In this document: positions 35,922-44,037 of the stretch, piece by piece
Position numbering within the stretch: position 1 is the first letter of the stretch
Layout: the number at the start of each line of letters is the position of its first letter
Assembly (NCBI RefSeq): GCF_051859345.1
Contig: NZ_JBHYFV010000006.1
Span: forward strand, 92,051-156,050
From: Marivita sp051859345
GTDB taxonomy: Bacteria > Pseudomonadota > Alphaproteobacteria > Rhodobacterales > Rhodobacteraceae
DNA length: 64,000 nt
Reading direction: 5' to 3'
Notes under the pieces: generated by a model
The model's database searches: none
Seen by the model: the letters and a program-made list of their open reading frames with translations, nothing else
What the model was told of the DNA's origin: nothing
Program-made: the position numbers and the translations under genes

Positions 35922-36137
35922 GGTCTTGGCCCCATCTCGCAAGGCCATTGGCCGCTCTCAAACTGACGGTTCTCGGGTGGTTTGACTCACGCAGCGATCG
36001 ACCCGAAACGGGCCTTGTCGATTTGCGGTCCCAGAACACATGGAGCAGACAGATCAGTCGTTTCTTGCGGCATGGCACCGATGAATTAGGTATGTCAGGC
36101 AAGGTGGCTCGGACCAGGAATAGTCGGGGAAGATATC

Positions 36138-37613
36138 ATGCAGTTCTGGATCACGATCAGCCTGATCCTTGTCCTGTCCACGATCGGATTGACCTACGAA
36201 ATTGCGGCCGGTCGCGTGCTTGCACCTTTTTTCGGCACCTCGCTGGTGACCTGGACCGCGGTGATCGCGACCATTTTGGCCGGATTCTCGGTGGGCAGCG
36301 CGCTTGGTGGACTCGTGGCGGAAAAAGAACGGCATGAGGCGACAAGAACCGTTCAAAAGGCGCTGGTTGCGACGGCGATCTTGATGGCACTGTCGCCCAC
36401 CGTGCTTGGCCTGATCTACGCTCTGGGCGCACGGGACACCGGCGGGATGCTTCTTGCTGTTTTCGTCGCCTTCTTCCCGGCGTCGGTGCTTGTGACATTG
36501 CCATCGCCGCTGCTGGCCAGACTGGCGGTCGAGGCGCGACCGGGGCGGGAAGGCTCATCGCTTGGGCTTGTTCTGGCGGCGGGGTCGCTTGGCGCGATTT
36601 TCGGTGCGATCCTTGCGGGTTTTGTCGCGCTGCCGCTGGTCGGTTCGGTGGCCACCTTTGCGGGGTGCGCAATCGTGGCGCTGCTCTGTGTCCCGTTCAT
36701 CAAGGGCAAATCACCGCGCGACGGCGGCAGTGACCAGAACACCGACCCAAGACGTTTGCTTGGGGTTGCGGGGGGTGTCATCCTGTTGAGCTTTGTCAGT
36801 GGTCCGGTCTGCCGCTACGAATCCGGGCTGTCCTGTATCGACGTGGTGGCCCAGGGCAGCACCGTTTTCCTGTATTCCGACCGCACCCAGCAGGCGGCCG
36901 AGCGGACTTTGACGAACGCGGACACACCCCAAGCGCCCCCCGACCTTGTGATGCCCTATGCGCAATGGATCTGGGCACGCATGGATCGCGATCTGGGGCC
37001 AGAGCCTTCGGTTCTGTTCATCGGTGGCGGCGGGTATACCCTTCCGACCAAGCTGTTGGAAACGCGACCCACGGCGCAGGCGGTCGCGGTGGAAATTGAT
37101 CCGCTTGTCACGAATGTTGTGCGCCAGCACCTGCCTTGGGCCGGGGCGATGATCAAACGTGCAGGGTATGATGCGCAGTCCCGACGCGCTGACGAGGCTG
37201 GACGTTTGGGCATCGTCCACGCAGATGGTCGGGTGTTTCTGAACGAGACACATCGCGCGTTCGACGCCGTTGTGATGGACGCATTTTCGTCAGGGTCTGT
37301 CCCGGCGCATCTTGCCACGATGGAAACCTACACACGGCTTCGGTCAATCGTTGACGGGCCGGTCTATGTGAACCTGATCGATGTTCCCGATGGTCCTCTT
37401 GCCCGCGGCATTCATGCTATCCTCAGCGACCTTTACCCACATATCGACACGGTACAGGGTCCGATCAGCACGCGCGGGCGGGCGAATATCGTGCTGGCAG
37501 CATCTGCGACGCCTCTCGTACCGTTGAAGGCGCTGCCAACCGGATATGACCCTGTGCGGATCACGCCCGGACGTGCATTTACCGATGATCGTGGCTGGGT
37601 CGGTCACCGCTAG
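36138..37613 (+). CDS. Membrane protein fused to spermidine synthase-like domain
   Basis: A 491-aa protein with about seven to eight membrane helices (residues 1-230) and a C-terminal class I methyltransferase-like fold (about 285-470) of the spermidine synthase type. EIAAGRVLAPFFGTSLVTWTAVIATILAGFSVG is the typical N-terminus. The nucleotide-binding strand is VLFIGGGGYTLPTKLL, followed by VEIDPLV and the acidic DAFSSGSVPAHLATMETY. Such fused proteins are annotated as spermine/spermidine synthase family; aminopropyl transfer has not been shown for most. It stands alone. Confidence 0.82.
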   Translation: MQFWITISLILVLSTIGLTYEIAAGRVLAPFFGTSLVTWTAVIATILAGFSVGSALGGLVAEKERHEATRTVQKALVATAILMALSPTVLGLIYALGARDTGGMLLAVFVAFFPASVLVTLPSPLLARLAVEARPGREGSSLGLVLAAGSLGAIFGAILAGFVALPLVGSVATFAGCAIVALLCVPFIKGKSPRDGGSDQNTDPRRLLGVAGGVILLSFVSGPVCRYESGLSCIDVVAQGSTVFLYSDRTQQAAERTLTNADTPQAPPDLVMPYAQWIWARMDRDLGPEPSVLFIGGGGYTLPTKLLETRPTAQAVAVEIDPLVTNVVRQHLPWAGAMIKRAGYDAQSRRADEAGRLGIVHADGRVFLNETHRAFDAVVMDAFSSGSVPAHLATMETYTRLRSIVDGPVYVNLIDVPDGPLARGIHAILSDLYPHIDTVQGPISTRGRANIVLAASATPLVPLKALPTGYDPVRITPGRAFTDDRGWVGHR

Positions 37614-37765
37614 ACGCCCAATCGCCCGAAGACATCTCGGACCAACGGTGTCCAATGCGACACCCAGACTTTTGGTGCCATCAAGTTTCGCTGACGAATA
37701 GCTGATCCTCAAGGCGGTGACGACCCCAAATGCTACAGCGTCAACTCACCTCAAATGGCGTCAGA

Positions 37766-40057
37766 TCAGCCGCACTTGCTGTGTCCACAAGACCCACATG
37801 TCATGCAGCCTTCGATCATGCGCATGTCATACTGACCGCAAGAAGGGCAGGCTTTGCCACGCGGCGCGTCGAGGTTCACAACCTGCGCCTGCGGATCGGA
37901 TTTGAGGCCCATACCTTCGCCTTCCAGAAACCCGATAGCGATGAAATGCTGTTCGATCACGCCGCCAATCGCGGCCAGGATCGACGGGATGTACTTGCCC
38001 TGCACCCATGCCCCGCCGCGCGGATCGAACACCGCCTTGAGTTCCTCGACCACGAAGGACACATCTCCACCCCGCCGGAACACCGCCGAGATCATCCGGG
38101 TCAGCGCCACGGTCCAGGCGAAATGCTCCATGTTCTTGGAGTTGATGAACACCTCGAACGGCCGCCTGTGCCCGCCGACGATGATGTCGTTGATCGTGAG
38201 GTAAATCGCGTGCTCGCTGTCGGGCCATTTCAGCTTGTAGGTTGCGCCTTCCAGCGCCTTGGGCCGATCCAAAGGCTCGGACATGTAGATCACGTCGCCA
38301 TGCGGCTGCTGCGGTTCCTCATCCGACGAAGTCACCACCTCTGGTGCATCCGATGCCTTCTCTTCGGACACCGAAAGAACCGACCCCGTCACCTCGTTCG
38401 GCCGGTAGGTCGTACAGCCCTTACAACCGGTCTCGTAAGCCTCCATATAGACGTCCTTGAACGCCTCGAAGCTGATATCCTCCGGGCAGTTGATCGTCTT
38501 GGAAATCGACGAATCCACCCATTTCTGCGCCGCCGCCTGCATCTTGACATGCTCCAGCGGGGCCAGCGTCTGGGCGTTCACGAAGTACTCGGGCAAGTCG
38601 CGGTCGCCGAACTTTTCGCGCCACATCTGCACCGCGTAATCGACCACCTCTTCCTCGGTCCGGGTGCCGTCCTTCTGCAAGACCTTGCGGTTGTAGGCAT
38701 AGGCAAAGACCGGCTCGATCCCCGACGACACGTTCCCGGCATAAAGCGAGATGGTGCCCGTCGGCGCAATGGATGTGAGCAGTGCGTTGCGGATGCCATG
38801 TTCGCGGATCGCCGCGCGCACGTCTTCGTCCATCTGCGCCATCGCCCCACTTGCCAGAAACGCATCGGCGTCAAAAAGCGGAAAGGCGCCTTTCTCCTTG
38901 GCCAATTGCACCGAAGCGAGGTAAGCGGCGCGGGCGATCGCGTGCAACCAGTCCTCGGTCTGTCGCGCCGCCTCGTCCGATCCATAGCGCAGGCCCAGCA
39001 TCAGCAGGGCATCGGCCAATCCGGTCACACCCAGCCCGATCCGCCGCTTTGCCTGTGCCTCGCGCGCCTGCGCCTCCAGCGGGAATTTGGATGCGTCCAC
39101 GACGTTGTCCATCATCCGCACGGCCAGGGCGACCAGTTCGTTCAGCGCGTCCACATCCAGCGCCGCAGCGTCGCCAAACGGGTCGGTGACCAGCCGCGCC
39201 ATGTTGATCGAGCCCAGCAAACACGCGCCATAAGGCGGCAAGGGCTGTTCGCCGCAAGGATTCGTCGCCGCGATGGTTTCGCAATAGCTGAGGTTGTTGG
39301 CCTGATTGATCCGGTCGATGAAGATCACACCCGGTTCGGCATATTCATAGGTCGCCTTCATGATCCGGTTCCACAGATCGCGCGCCTGAACCGTGCGATA
39401 GACGGTGCCGTCGAATTCCAGATCCCACGACCTGTCTGCCTTGACCGCTTCCATGAAATCATCGGTCACCAGCACCGACAGGTTGAACATGCGCAGCCGC
39501 GCGGCATCCGCCTTGGCCCCGATGAAATCCTCGATATCCGGGTGATCGCAGCGCATCGTCGCCATCATCGCACCACGTCGTGATCCGGCAGACATGATCG
39601 TGCGGCACATCGCGTCCCACACATCCATGAAGGACAGCGGCCCGGATGCGTCCGCCGCCACACCTTTGACCCCTGCTCCCTTGGGCCGGATGGTGCTGAA
39701 ATCGTACCCGATCCCGCCGCCCTGCTGCATCGTCAGCGCGGCCTCTTTGAGCATCTCGAAAATGCCGCCCATGCTGTCGGGGATGGTGCCCATGACAAAG
39801 CAATTGAACAACGTCACCGACCGCGCCGTGCCCGCGCCTGCCGTGATCCGGCCGGCGGGAAGGTATTTGAAATCCTCAAGCGCACCGAAGAATTTCTCTT
39901 CCCAGACCGCTGGCTCTGCCTCGACCTCGGCCAAAGACCGCGCGATCCGACGCCATGTATCCTCGACGGTGCGGTCCAGAACCGCCCCATCAGCCTCTTT
40001 CAGGCGGTATTTCATATCCCAGATCTGTTCAGCAATCGGGGCGGTAAAGCGAGACAT
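37766..40057 (-). CDS. nrdJ: Adenosylcobalamin-dependent class II ribonucleotide reductase
   Basis: A 763-aa reductase making deoxynucleotides with a B12 radical. The active-site Cys residues are in SVTLFNCFVMG and ATNPCGEQPLPPYGACLLGSINMA, the latter holding the radical Cys and Glu. SIAPTGTISLYAG is the conserved phosphate-binding loop. The C-terminus carries a zinc-type cysteine cluster (CPSCGQ, CMTCGSCGHSKCG) that delivers reducing power. The start at 40057 has GGAG about 10 nt upstream. Just 23 nt before it is the CCA end of a tRNA-like gene on the same strand. Classes I and III are not seen in the window. Confidence 0.95.
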   Translation of the reverse strand: MSRFTAPIAEQIWDMKYRLKEADGAVLDRTVEDTWRRIARSLAEVEAEPAVWEEKFFGALEDFKYLPAGRITAGAGTARSVTLFNCFVMGTIPDSMGGIFEMLKEAALTMQQGGGIGYDFSTIRPKGAGVKGVAADASGPLSFMDVWDAMCRTIMSAGSRRGAMMATMRCDHPDIEDFIGAKADAARLRMFNLSVLVTDDFMEAVKADRSWDLEFDGTVYRTVQARDLWNRIMKATYEYAEPGVIFIDRINQANNLSYCETIAATNPCGEQPLPPYGACLLGSINMARLVTDPFGDAAALDVDALNELVALAVRMMDNVVDASKFPLEAQAREAQAKRRIGLGVTGLADALLMLGLRYGSDEAARQTEDWLHAIARAAYLASVQLAKEKGAFPLFDADAFLASGAMAQMDEDVRAAIREHGIRNALLTSIAPTGTISLYAGNVSSGIEPVFAYAYNRKVLQKDGTRTEEEVVDYAVQMWREKFGDRDLPEYFVNAQTLAPLEHVKMQAAAQKWVDSSISKTINCPEDISFEAFKDVYMEAYETGCKGCTTYRPNEVTGSVLSVSEEKASDAPEVVTSSDEEPQQPHGDVIYMSEPLDRPKALEGATYKLKWPDSEHAIYLTINDIIVGGHRRPFEVFINSKNMEHFAWTVALTRMISAVFRRGGDVSFVVEELKAVFDPRGGAWVQGKYIPSILAAIGGVIEQHFIAIGFLEGEGMGLKSDPQAQVVNLDAPRGKACPSCGQYDMRMIEGCMTCGSCGHSKCG

Positions 40058-40080
40058 GGCGGCGATTCTCCATTTGAGAG

Positions 40081-40176
40081 TGGGCGCTGAGGCGGGACTT
40101 GAACCCACAACCTCCCTGTCTTAGAGTTGCAGTGTGAGCTGCAGCAGGGTGCTCTATCCGCTTGAGCTACTCAGCG
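40081..40176 (-). tRNA. tRNA-like gene with a 26-nt anticodon loop
   Basis: On the minus strand the sequence folds as a full cloverleaf. The 7-bp acceptor is CGCTGAG/CTCAGCG, positions 8-9 are TA, and the D-arm is GCTC-AAGCGGATA-GAGC with the GG pair. The anticodon stem is CCCTG/CAGGG, the variable loop AGGTT, and the T-arm GTGGG-TTCAAGT-CCCGC, ending in an encoded CCA. The loop closed by the anticodon stem (40144-40119) is 26 nt instead of 7 and can form an inner hairpin TGCAG-CTCACA-CTGCA. The anticodon is therefore undefined. A tRNA with an unusual insert, a tRNA-like regulatory leader of nrdJ and a decayed tRNA are the alternatives; the intact arms argue against decay. Confidence 0.75.
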
Positions 40177-40521
40177 ATTATTCCGGTCAACGGTTCATTA
40201 CGAATCTTTGACCGGAATTACAAAATAGACGAACTTTCCGCATTTCCACAACGTATTGAATGCACGGGCAACACCCATACCACATCCTGCGCCTTCTGTG
40301 GAGAACCTTGTGGATAACTTCGCCTGTTCCCCTGACCGGACCAGACTCATTTTCCCCCATTCACCGATAGGCGTTGTAATTCGACCGGTGAAGGTCCATA
40401 TGAAAAGTGCTAAGAATACTCCGTCGACCTTCTGTTTCCTCACGGCCTCAGTCGATCCTACGAAGACACTGAGCCGGGCCATCGCATGTTGCGGATGGCA
40501 TTTACTTTAGGAGACGACACG
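40177..40521. other. Divergent leader/promoter region between the tRNA-like gene and cspA
   Basis: This 345-bp region has an 11-bp inverted repeat (ATTCCGGTCAA at 40180-40190 with TTGACCGGAAT at 40208-40218). A minus-strand promoter candidate follows (TTGTGG at 40251-40246, 18-nt spacer, TATTTT at 40227-40222). There is a perfect DnaA-box match TGTGGATAA (40309-40317) and a one-mismatch copy TGTGGAGAA (40297-40305). The rest is the long 5' leader typical of cold-shock genes. Short frames in it look non-coding. Confidence 0.5.
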
Positions 40522-40728
40522 ATGGCAAATGGCACCGTGAAATGGTTCAACGGCCAAAAAGGTTTTGGCTTTATCGCACCCGAGCATGGCTCGAAAGACA
40601 TCTTCGTTCACATTTCCGCCCTCGAGCGGGCCGGTATTCACCAGCTCGACGATGGTCAGGCAGTGACGTTCGATGTTGAAGCCGGCCGTGACGGCCGCGA
40701 AAGCGCGACAAATCTTGCTTTGGCATAA
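40522..40728 (+). CDS. Cold-shock domain protein (CspA family)
   Basis: A 68-aa single cold-shock domain that binds single-stranded RNA and DNA. RNP1 is KGFGFI and RNP2 is DIFVHIS; the N-terminus is MANGTVKWFNGQ. The start at 40522 has TTAGGAGACG upstream, and the extended frame to 40486 is leader. A strong terminator follows. Confidence 0.96.
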   Translation: MANGTVKWFNGQKGFGFIAPEHGSKDIFVHISALERAGIHQLDDGQAVTFDVEAGRDGRESATNLALA

Positions 40729-40747
40729 GCCACTGCGCGACTGATTG

Positions 40748-40785
40748 AAAAGCGGGCGCGGTCTTCGGACGGTGCCCGCTTTTTC
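40748..40785 (+). terminator. Rho-independent terminator of the cold-shock gene
   Basis: AAAGCGGGC (40749-40757) pairs with GCCCGCTTT (40774-40782) and is followed by TTTTC. Confidence 0.8.
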
Positions 40786-40844
40786 ATTTCTGCTCCCGAA
40801 ACATCAGGCACGGCCACAAAGGCCCGCCCTCAAGGAGATTGAAA

Positions 40845-41063
40845 ATGGCAAAACTGAACAAAGATACCCTGTTCAAACCCGCGGCCCCTCGTGCCGAAAC
40901 GGTGATGGACAAGACAACGCGCGTCGTGCGCGACATCCTCGACACCGAAACCGAAAAACGCGAAGCCAAGACTCAGCGCCTGCGCAAGACCCGCCTTGAA
41001 CGGGAAGCGGCGACACAGGACGACACCCCTGCGGCCAAACCCAAAAAACGCGCGGCAAAGTAA
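40845..41063 (+). CDS. Small basic protein of unknown function
   Basis: A 72-aa charged protein rich in Lys, Arg, Thr and Glu, with a probable helix over residues about 20-55 and a PKKRAAK tail. The ribosome site AAGGAG lies 8 nt upstream of ATG 40845. No family is recognised; the tail suggests nucleic-acid contact. It lies after the cold-shock terminator and is followed by an 11-bp hairpin at 41071-41096. Confidence 0.65.
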   Translation: MAKLNKDTLFKPAAPRAETVMDKTTRVVRDILDTETEKREAKTQRLRKTRLEREAATQDDTPAAKPKKRAAK

Positions 41064-41148
41064 TCCGCAGGCCAAGACGCCGAGAGGCGGCTTGGCGTCG
41101 ATGCGTCCCGGTCGAAAATGACCCTGGACAGTCCAGCCCTTCGTCAGA

Positions 41149-42195
41149 TCACAATTTGCCTTCGCGCCTCGACCGGTCCGCCCGTTTCGCAACGCGCGCC
41201 GCATGCCCCAGTCTCTGCTCCCGGTAGATGATCAACAGCCCTGCCAAGACAATCAAAAGCGCACCGGGCAGCAGATCGTCAATCGGGGCTTCATCAAAAA
41301 ACACCCATCCCAGAACAAACGCGATGGGAATCCCGAAATAGCTGAAGGGCGCCAGGTTACTTGGCTCCGTCATCCGAAACGACACCACCAGGCACAGCAC
41401 TGCCGATCCCCCGAACATGCCCATAAGCACGATGAATCCAAGGTCATTCAGGCTTGCAATCGGGGTAAAGCGACTGACCGACAGGGCCAGCAGAAACGAT
41501 CCGACAGCGGCAAAAACCGAAGAATACAGATTGAACAGGGCCGTCGGCACGTCAGGATCAATCAAGCGCGCAACAACCCCCGAATAGGCATAAAGCGCCG
41601 ATGCCCCCAGAGGCAACAGCATGTACCACGAAAATGACTCGCTTCCGGGGCGCATGATCATCACCACGCCAACGAATCCGAGCGCAACCGCCGACCACCG
41701 GACAAGACCCACGCGCTCCCTCAGAAGCGGATAGGCCAGCGCCGTGGTAAAAAGCGCCGTCGAATATGAAATTGTCGTCGTCGTGGCAAAGGCCATCAGA
41801 CCCAGGGAAATATAGAACATCAGCTGCGCAAAAGTCACGGCAATGCCACGCGCAGCGGCAAGTTTCCACTGCCGTATCCTGAGACTGCGCCCACCCCTGC
41901 GCCATGTCGCGTTCAACCAAAGCGCGATGACACTGGGCACCAACCCGAAAAGATTGCGATAGGCCGACAGTTCCGCCGCGCTGTAGCGTGGTGACAGATG
42001 TTTGATGATCAAACCCATGAGATCGAACAGAATCAGCGCAAAAATGCTGATCACGATCGCAAGTGCGATTTTGTCTGTTCTCTCTTGCACGATGTGTCTT
42101 TCAAAGGTGATCCGTCTGATAAGGACCACGTTTCGCCACACAAGTCGACTGCGCAGGGTGCGGATAAAAAATTCGTCGGATGTGCGCAGGGACAT
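41149..42195 (-). CDS. EamA/DMT-family transporter
   Basis: A 348-aa inner-membrane protein with ten helices in two EamA repeats. SAYRNLFGLVPSVIALWL and ISYSTALFTTALAYPLLRERVGLVRWSAVALGFVGVVMIMRPG mark the first repeat, and FSYFGIPIAFVLGWVFFDEAPIDDLLPGALLIVLAGLLIIYRE the second. Substrate is unknown. The ATG at 42195 has GGAAGG 6 nt upstream, but the first 36 residues are unusual for the family, so a GTG at 42087 is an alternative start. Confidence 0.85.
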   Translation of the reverse strand: MSLRTSDEFFIRTLRSRLVWRNVVLIRRITFERHIVQERTDKIALAIVISIFALILFDLMGLIIKHLSPRYSAAELSAYRNLFGLVPSVIALWLNATWRRGGRSLRIRQWKLAAARGIAVTFAQLMFYISLGLMAFATTTTISYSTALFTTALAYPLLRERVGLVRWSAVALGFVGVVMIMRPGSESFSWYMLLPLGASALYAYSGVVARLIDPDVPTALFNLYSSVFAAVGSFLLALSVSRFTPIASLNDLGFIVLMGMFGGSAVLCLVVSFRMTEPSNLAPFSYFGIPIAFVLGWVFFDEAPIDDLLPGALLIVLAGLLIIYREQRLGHAARVAKRADRSRREGKL

Positions 42196-42293
42196 GCGGC
42201 CTTCCCGTCACCTTAGCGTTGTTGCGGTTTCATGAAGGACGGCCACTTGCGCCCCCCTTCCCTCAGGCTATGTTGCGCACAAAGGGGGCACTC

Positions 42294-42725
42294 ATGTCGG
42301 ACCTGATCCATCTCATCAAACTCTCTGTCGGCTCCGAGAGCGTGGAACAGATCGAGGACTGGCAACGCAACCGTTCTAAACAACGGGCGGGCGGGCACTA
42401 TTACCACATCACCCGGATGTGGCCCAAGCGCGAGAAAGAACTGTTGAACGGCGGGTCGATTTACTGGGTGGTCAAGGGACTCCTTCAGGCCCGGCAGCGC
42501 ATCATCGGACTTGAAGAACGGATTGGCGATGACGGCATCCGCCGCTGTGCCATCGTTCTGGACCCGGACCTGATCCGCACCGCCACGGCCCCCAAACGCC
42601 CGTTTCAGGGCTGGCGCTATCTCAAACCCGAAGATGCCCCACCCGACCTTGGCAAATCGCGCGAAAACGACGATACACTGCCCCCCGAACTGGCCGGCGC
42701 GCTGGCCGAAATCGGGGTTCTCTGA
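42294..42725 (+). CDS. DUF1489 family protein
   Basis: A 143-aa alphaproteobacterial protein of the DUF1489 family, recognised from HLIKLSVGSESVEQIEDWQ, YYHITRMWPKREKELLNGGSIYWVVKG and PKRPFQGWRYLKPEDAPPDL. The function is unknown; the family is nearly universal in this class. The start at 42294 has AAGGGGGCA upstream. It is divergent from the EamA transporter. Confidence 0.88.
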   Translation: MSDLIHLIKLSVGSESVEQIEDWQRNRSKQRAGGHYYHITRMWPKREKELLNGGSIYWVVKGLLQARQRIIGLEERIGDDGIRRCAIVLDPDLIRTATAPKRPFQGWRYLKPEDAPPDLGKSRENDDTLPPELAGALAEIGVL

Positions 42726-42821
42726 CGCCTTGGCGCACATGCCTTCTGCGCACCTGCACTGGTAGTTCCCGGCGCAGCCCTTAGGTTGGAGAACAAGAAT
42801 GCAACGATCAGGACACATGAC

Positions 42822-43688
42822 ATGACCGACAGCTACACACCCCCCAAAGTCTGGACATGGGACGCAGAGAACGGTGGCAAATTCGCCAGCACCAACCGTC
42901 CCGTGGCAGGTGCCACCCATGACAAGACGCTGGATGTCGGCAAACATCCGTTCCAGCTTTACAGCCTCGCAACACCCAACGGGCAAAAGGTCACGATCCT
43001 TTTTGAAGAACTGCTCGCCGCTGGTCACACAGACGCCGAATACGATGCGTGGCTGATCAAGATCGGCGACGGTGACCAATTCGGTTCCGGCTTTGTCGAC
43101 ATCAATCCGAACTCCAAGATCCCGGCTTTGCTCGACCGCTCCGGTCCCGAACCAGTGCGCGTGTTCGAATCCGCCGCGATCCTGATGCATCTCGCGGAAA
43201 AGTTCGACGCTTTCCTGGGCTCAAAGGAAAACCGCGCCGAAATGCTAAGCTGGCTGTTCTGGCAAATGGGCAGCGCCCCCTATCTTGGCGGCGGTTTTGG
43301 CCATTTCTACGCCTATGCGCCGGAACCGATGGAATACCCGATCAACCGCTTCGCGATGGAAACCAAACGCCAGCTTGATGTGCTGGATCGCCAACTGGCA
43401 GATCGCGACTTCATCAGCGGCCCCGACTACACCATCGCCGACATGGCGATCTGGCCATGGTATGGCGGACTGGTGCTTGGCCGACTCTACAGCGCGGCAG
43501 AATTCCTTGACGTCGAAAGCTACAAGAACGTCCTTCGCTGGGCCAAGGCGATAGACGCCCGCGCAGCGGTGAAACGGGGTCGCATGGTCAATCGCGCCTC
43601 GGGCGACCCAAGCGAGCAATTGCGCGAACGTCACGATGCGTCGGATTTCGACACCAGAACGCAGGACAAACTCGAATCTGCGGAATGA
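42822..43688 (+). CDS. yghU: Glutathione S-transferase-like disulfide-bond oxidoreductase YghU
   Basis: A 288-aa GST-fold protein of the YghU/YfcG (nu-class) group that reduces disulfides with glutathione. The thioredoxin-like domain contains LYSLATPNGQKVTILFEELLAAG with the conserved Thr and Asn, and DINPNSKIPALLD precedes the glutathione-binding ESAAILMHLAEKF. The C-terminal helical domain follows (about 150-270). Length matches E. coli YghU. Start chosen at 42822 (MTDSYTPPKVW), typical of the family. Confidence 0.92.
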   Translation: MTDSYTPPKVWTWDAENGGKFASTNRPVAGATHDKTLDVGKHPFQLYSLATPNGQKVTILFEELLAAGHTDAEYDAWLIKIGDGDQFGSGFVDINPNSKIPALLDRSGPEPVRVFESAAILMHLAEKFDAFLGSKENRAEMLSWLFWQMGSAPYLGGGFGHFYAYAPEPMEYPINRFAMETKRQLDVLDRQLADRDFISGPDYTIADMAIWPWYGGLVLGRLYSAAEFLDVESYKNVLRWAKAIDARAAVKRGRMVNRASGDPSEQLRERHDASDFDTRTQDKLESAE

Positions 43689-43704
43689 ACCGGATCGGCC
43701 TCAG

Positions 43705-43983
43705 ATGGATTGCCGGATGCGCGGGCGGGGCAAACTGGTCCTGCTGGATTTCGGCGCGACCCGCACAGTTTCACCGGATCTGGTCGCACAGTCCCGTGCG
43801 ATCCTGGCGCCATCGCTGAACAACGACCTGCCTGGAATGGCCCTGGGCCGCGACCGGTCGATCCGGCAGATCCCGCCAACCGAAGTGTTGTACCTGCAAC
43901 GCAAGGCGGCGGGGCTGTTTCTTCTGGCAACGCGTCTCAGGGCACATGTCCCCCTGCGGGATCTGTTCCTGCGCTACGTTTAA
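43705..43983 (+). pseudogene. C-terminal remnant of an ABC1/AarF/UbiB-type kinase
   Basis: Translation from about 43705 gives KLVLLDFGATR, the metal-binding DFG-like motif of ABC1 atypical kinases. It then continues with PPTEVLYLQRKAAGLFLLATRLRAHVPLRDL, which resembles the C-terminal end of that family. The N-terminal two thirds, with the KxGQ and nucleotide-binding motifs, are absent; upstream sequence is yghU. The fragment starts 16 bp after the yghU stop and ends at a proper TAA. It may still be translated, but it cannot be an active kinase. Confidence 0.6.
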
Positions 43984-44036
43984 GGCGCCAAAACGCGTCA
44001 ACGCGTTTTGTCAAATCCTTCAAAGGATTTTCCCCC
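43983..44036 (+). repeat. Two-hairpin intergenic element (copy 2)
   Basis: CAAAACGCGT (43989-43998) pairs with ACGCGTTTTG (44001-44010), and AAATCCTT (44013-44020) pairs with AAGGATTT (44023-44030), ending in TCCCCCGC. It lies between convergent genes and may act as a terminator for hisG. Confidence 0.65.
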
Positions 44037-44037
44037 G

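Noticed and set aside
35922..36137. Possible short gene between the binding protein and the spermidine-synthase-like gene
   Set aside because: The only frame (35894-36337) runs into both neighbours out of frame and shows no conserved text.
37730..39583. Open frame of 617 codons opposite nrdJ
   Set aside because: It is rich in His, Arg and Gln with no family text and lies wholly antisense to a clearly conserved reductase; long antisense frames are expected in high-GC codon usage.
40198..40510. Small frames on both strands in the cspA/nrdJ interval
   Set aside because: They have no good ribosome site and overlap the probable promoter, DnaA boxes and cold-shock leader.
40177..40521. Adenosylcobalamin riboswitch upstream of nrdJ
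   Set aside because: Looked for because nrdJ is B12-dependent, but no B12-box-like conserved core could be picked out by eye, and the leader is short on the nrdJ side of the tRNA-like gene.
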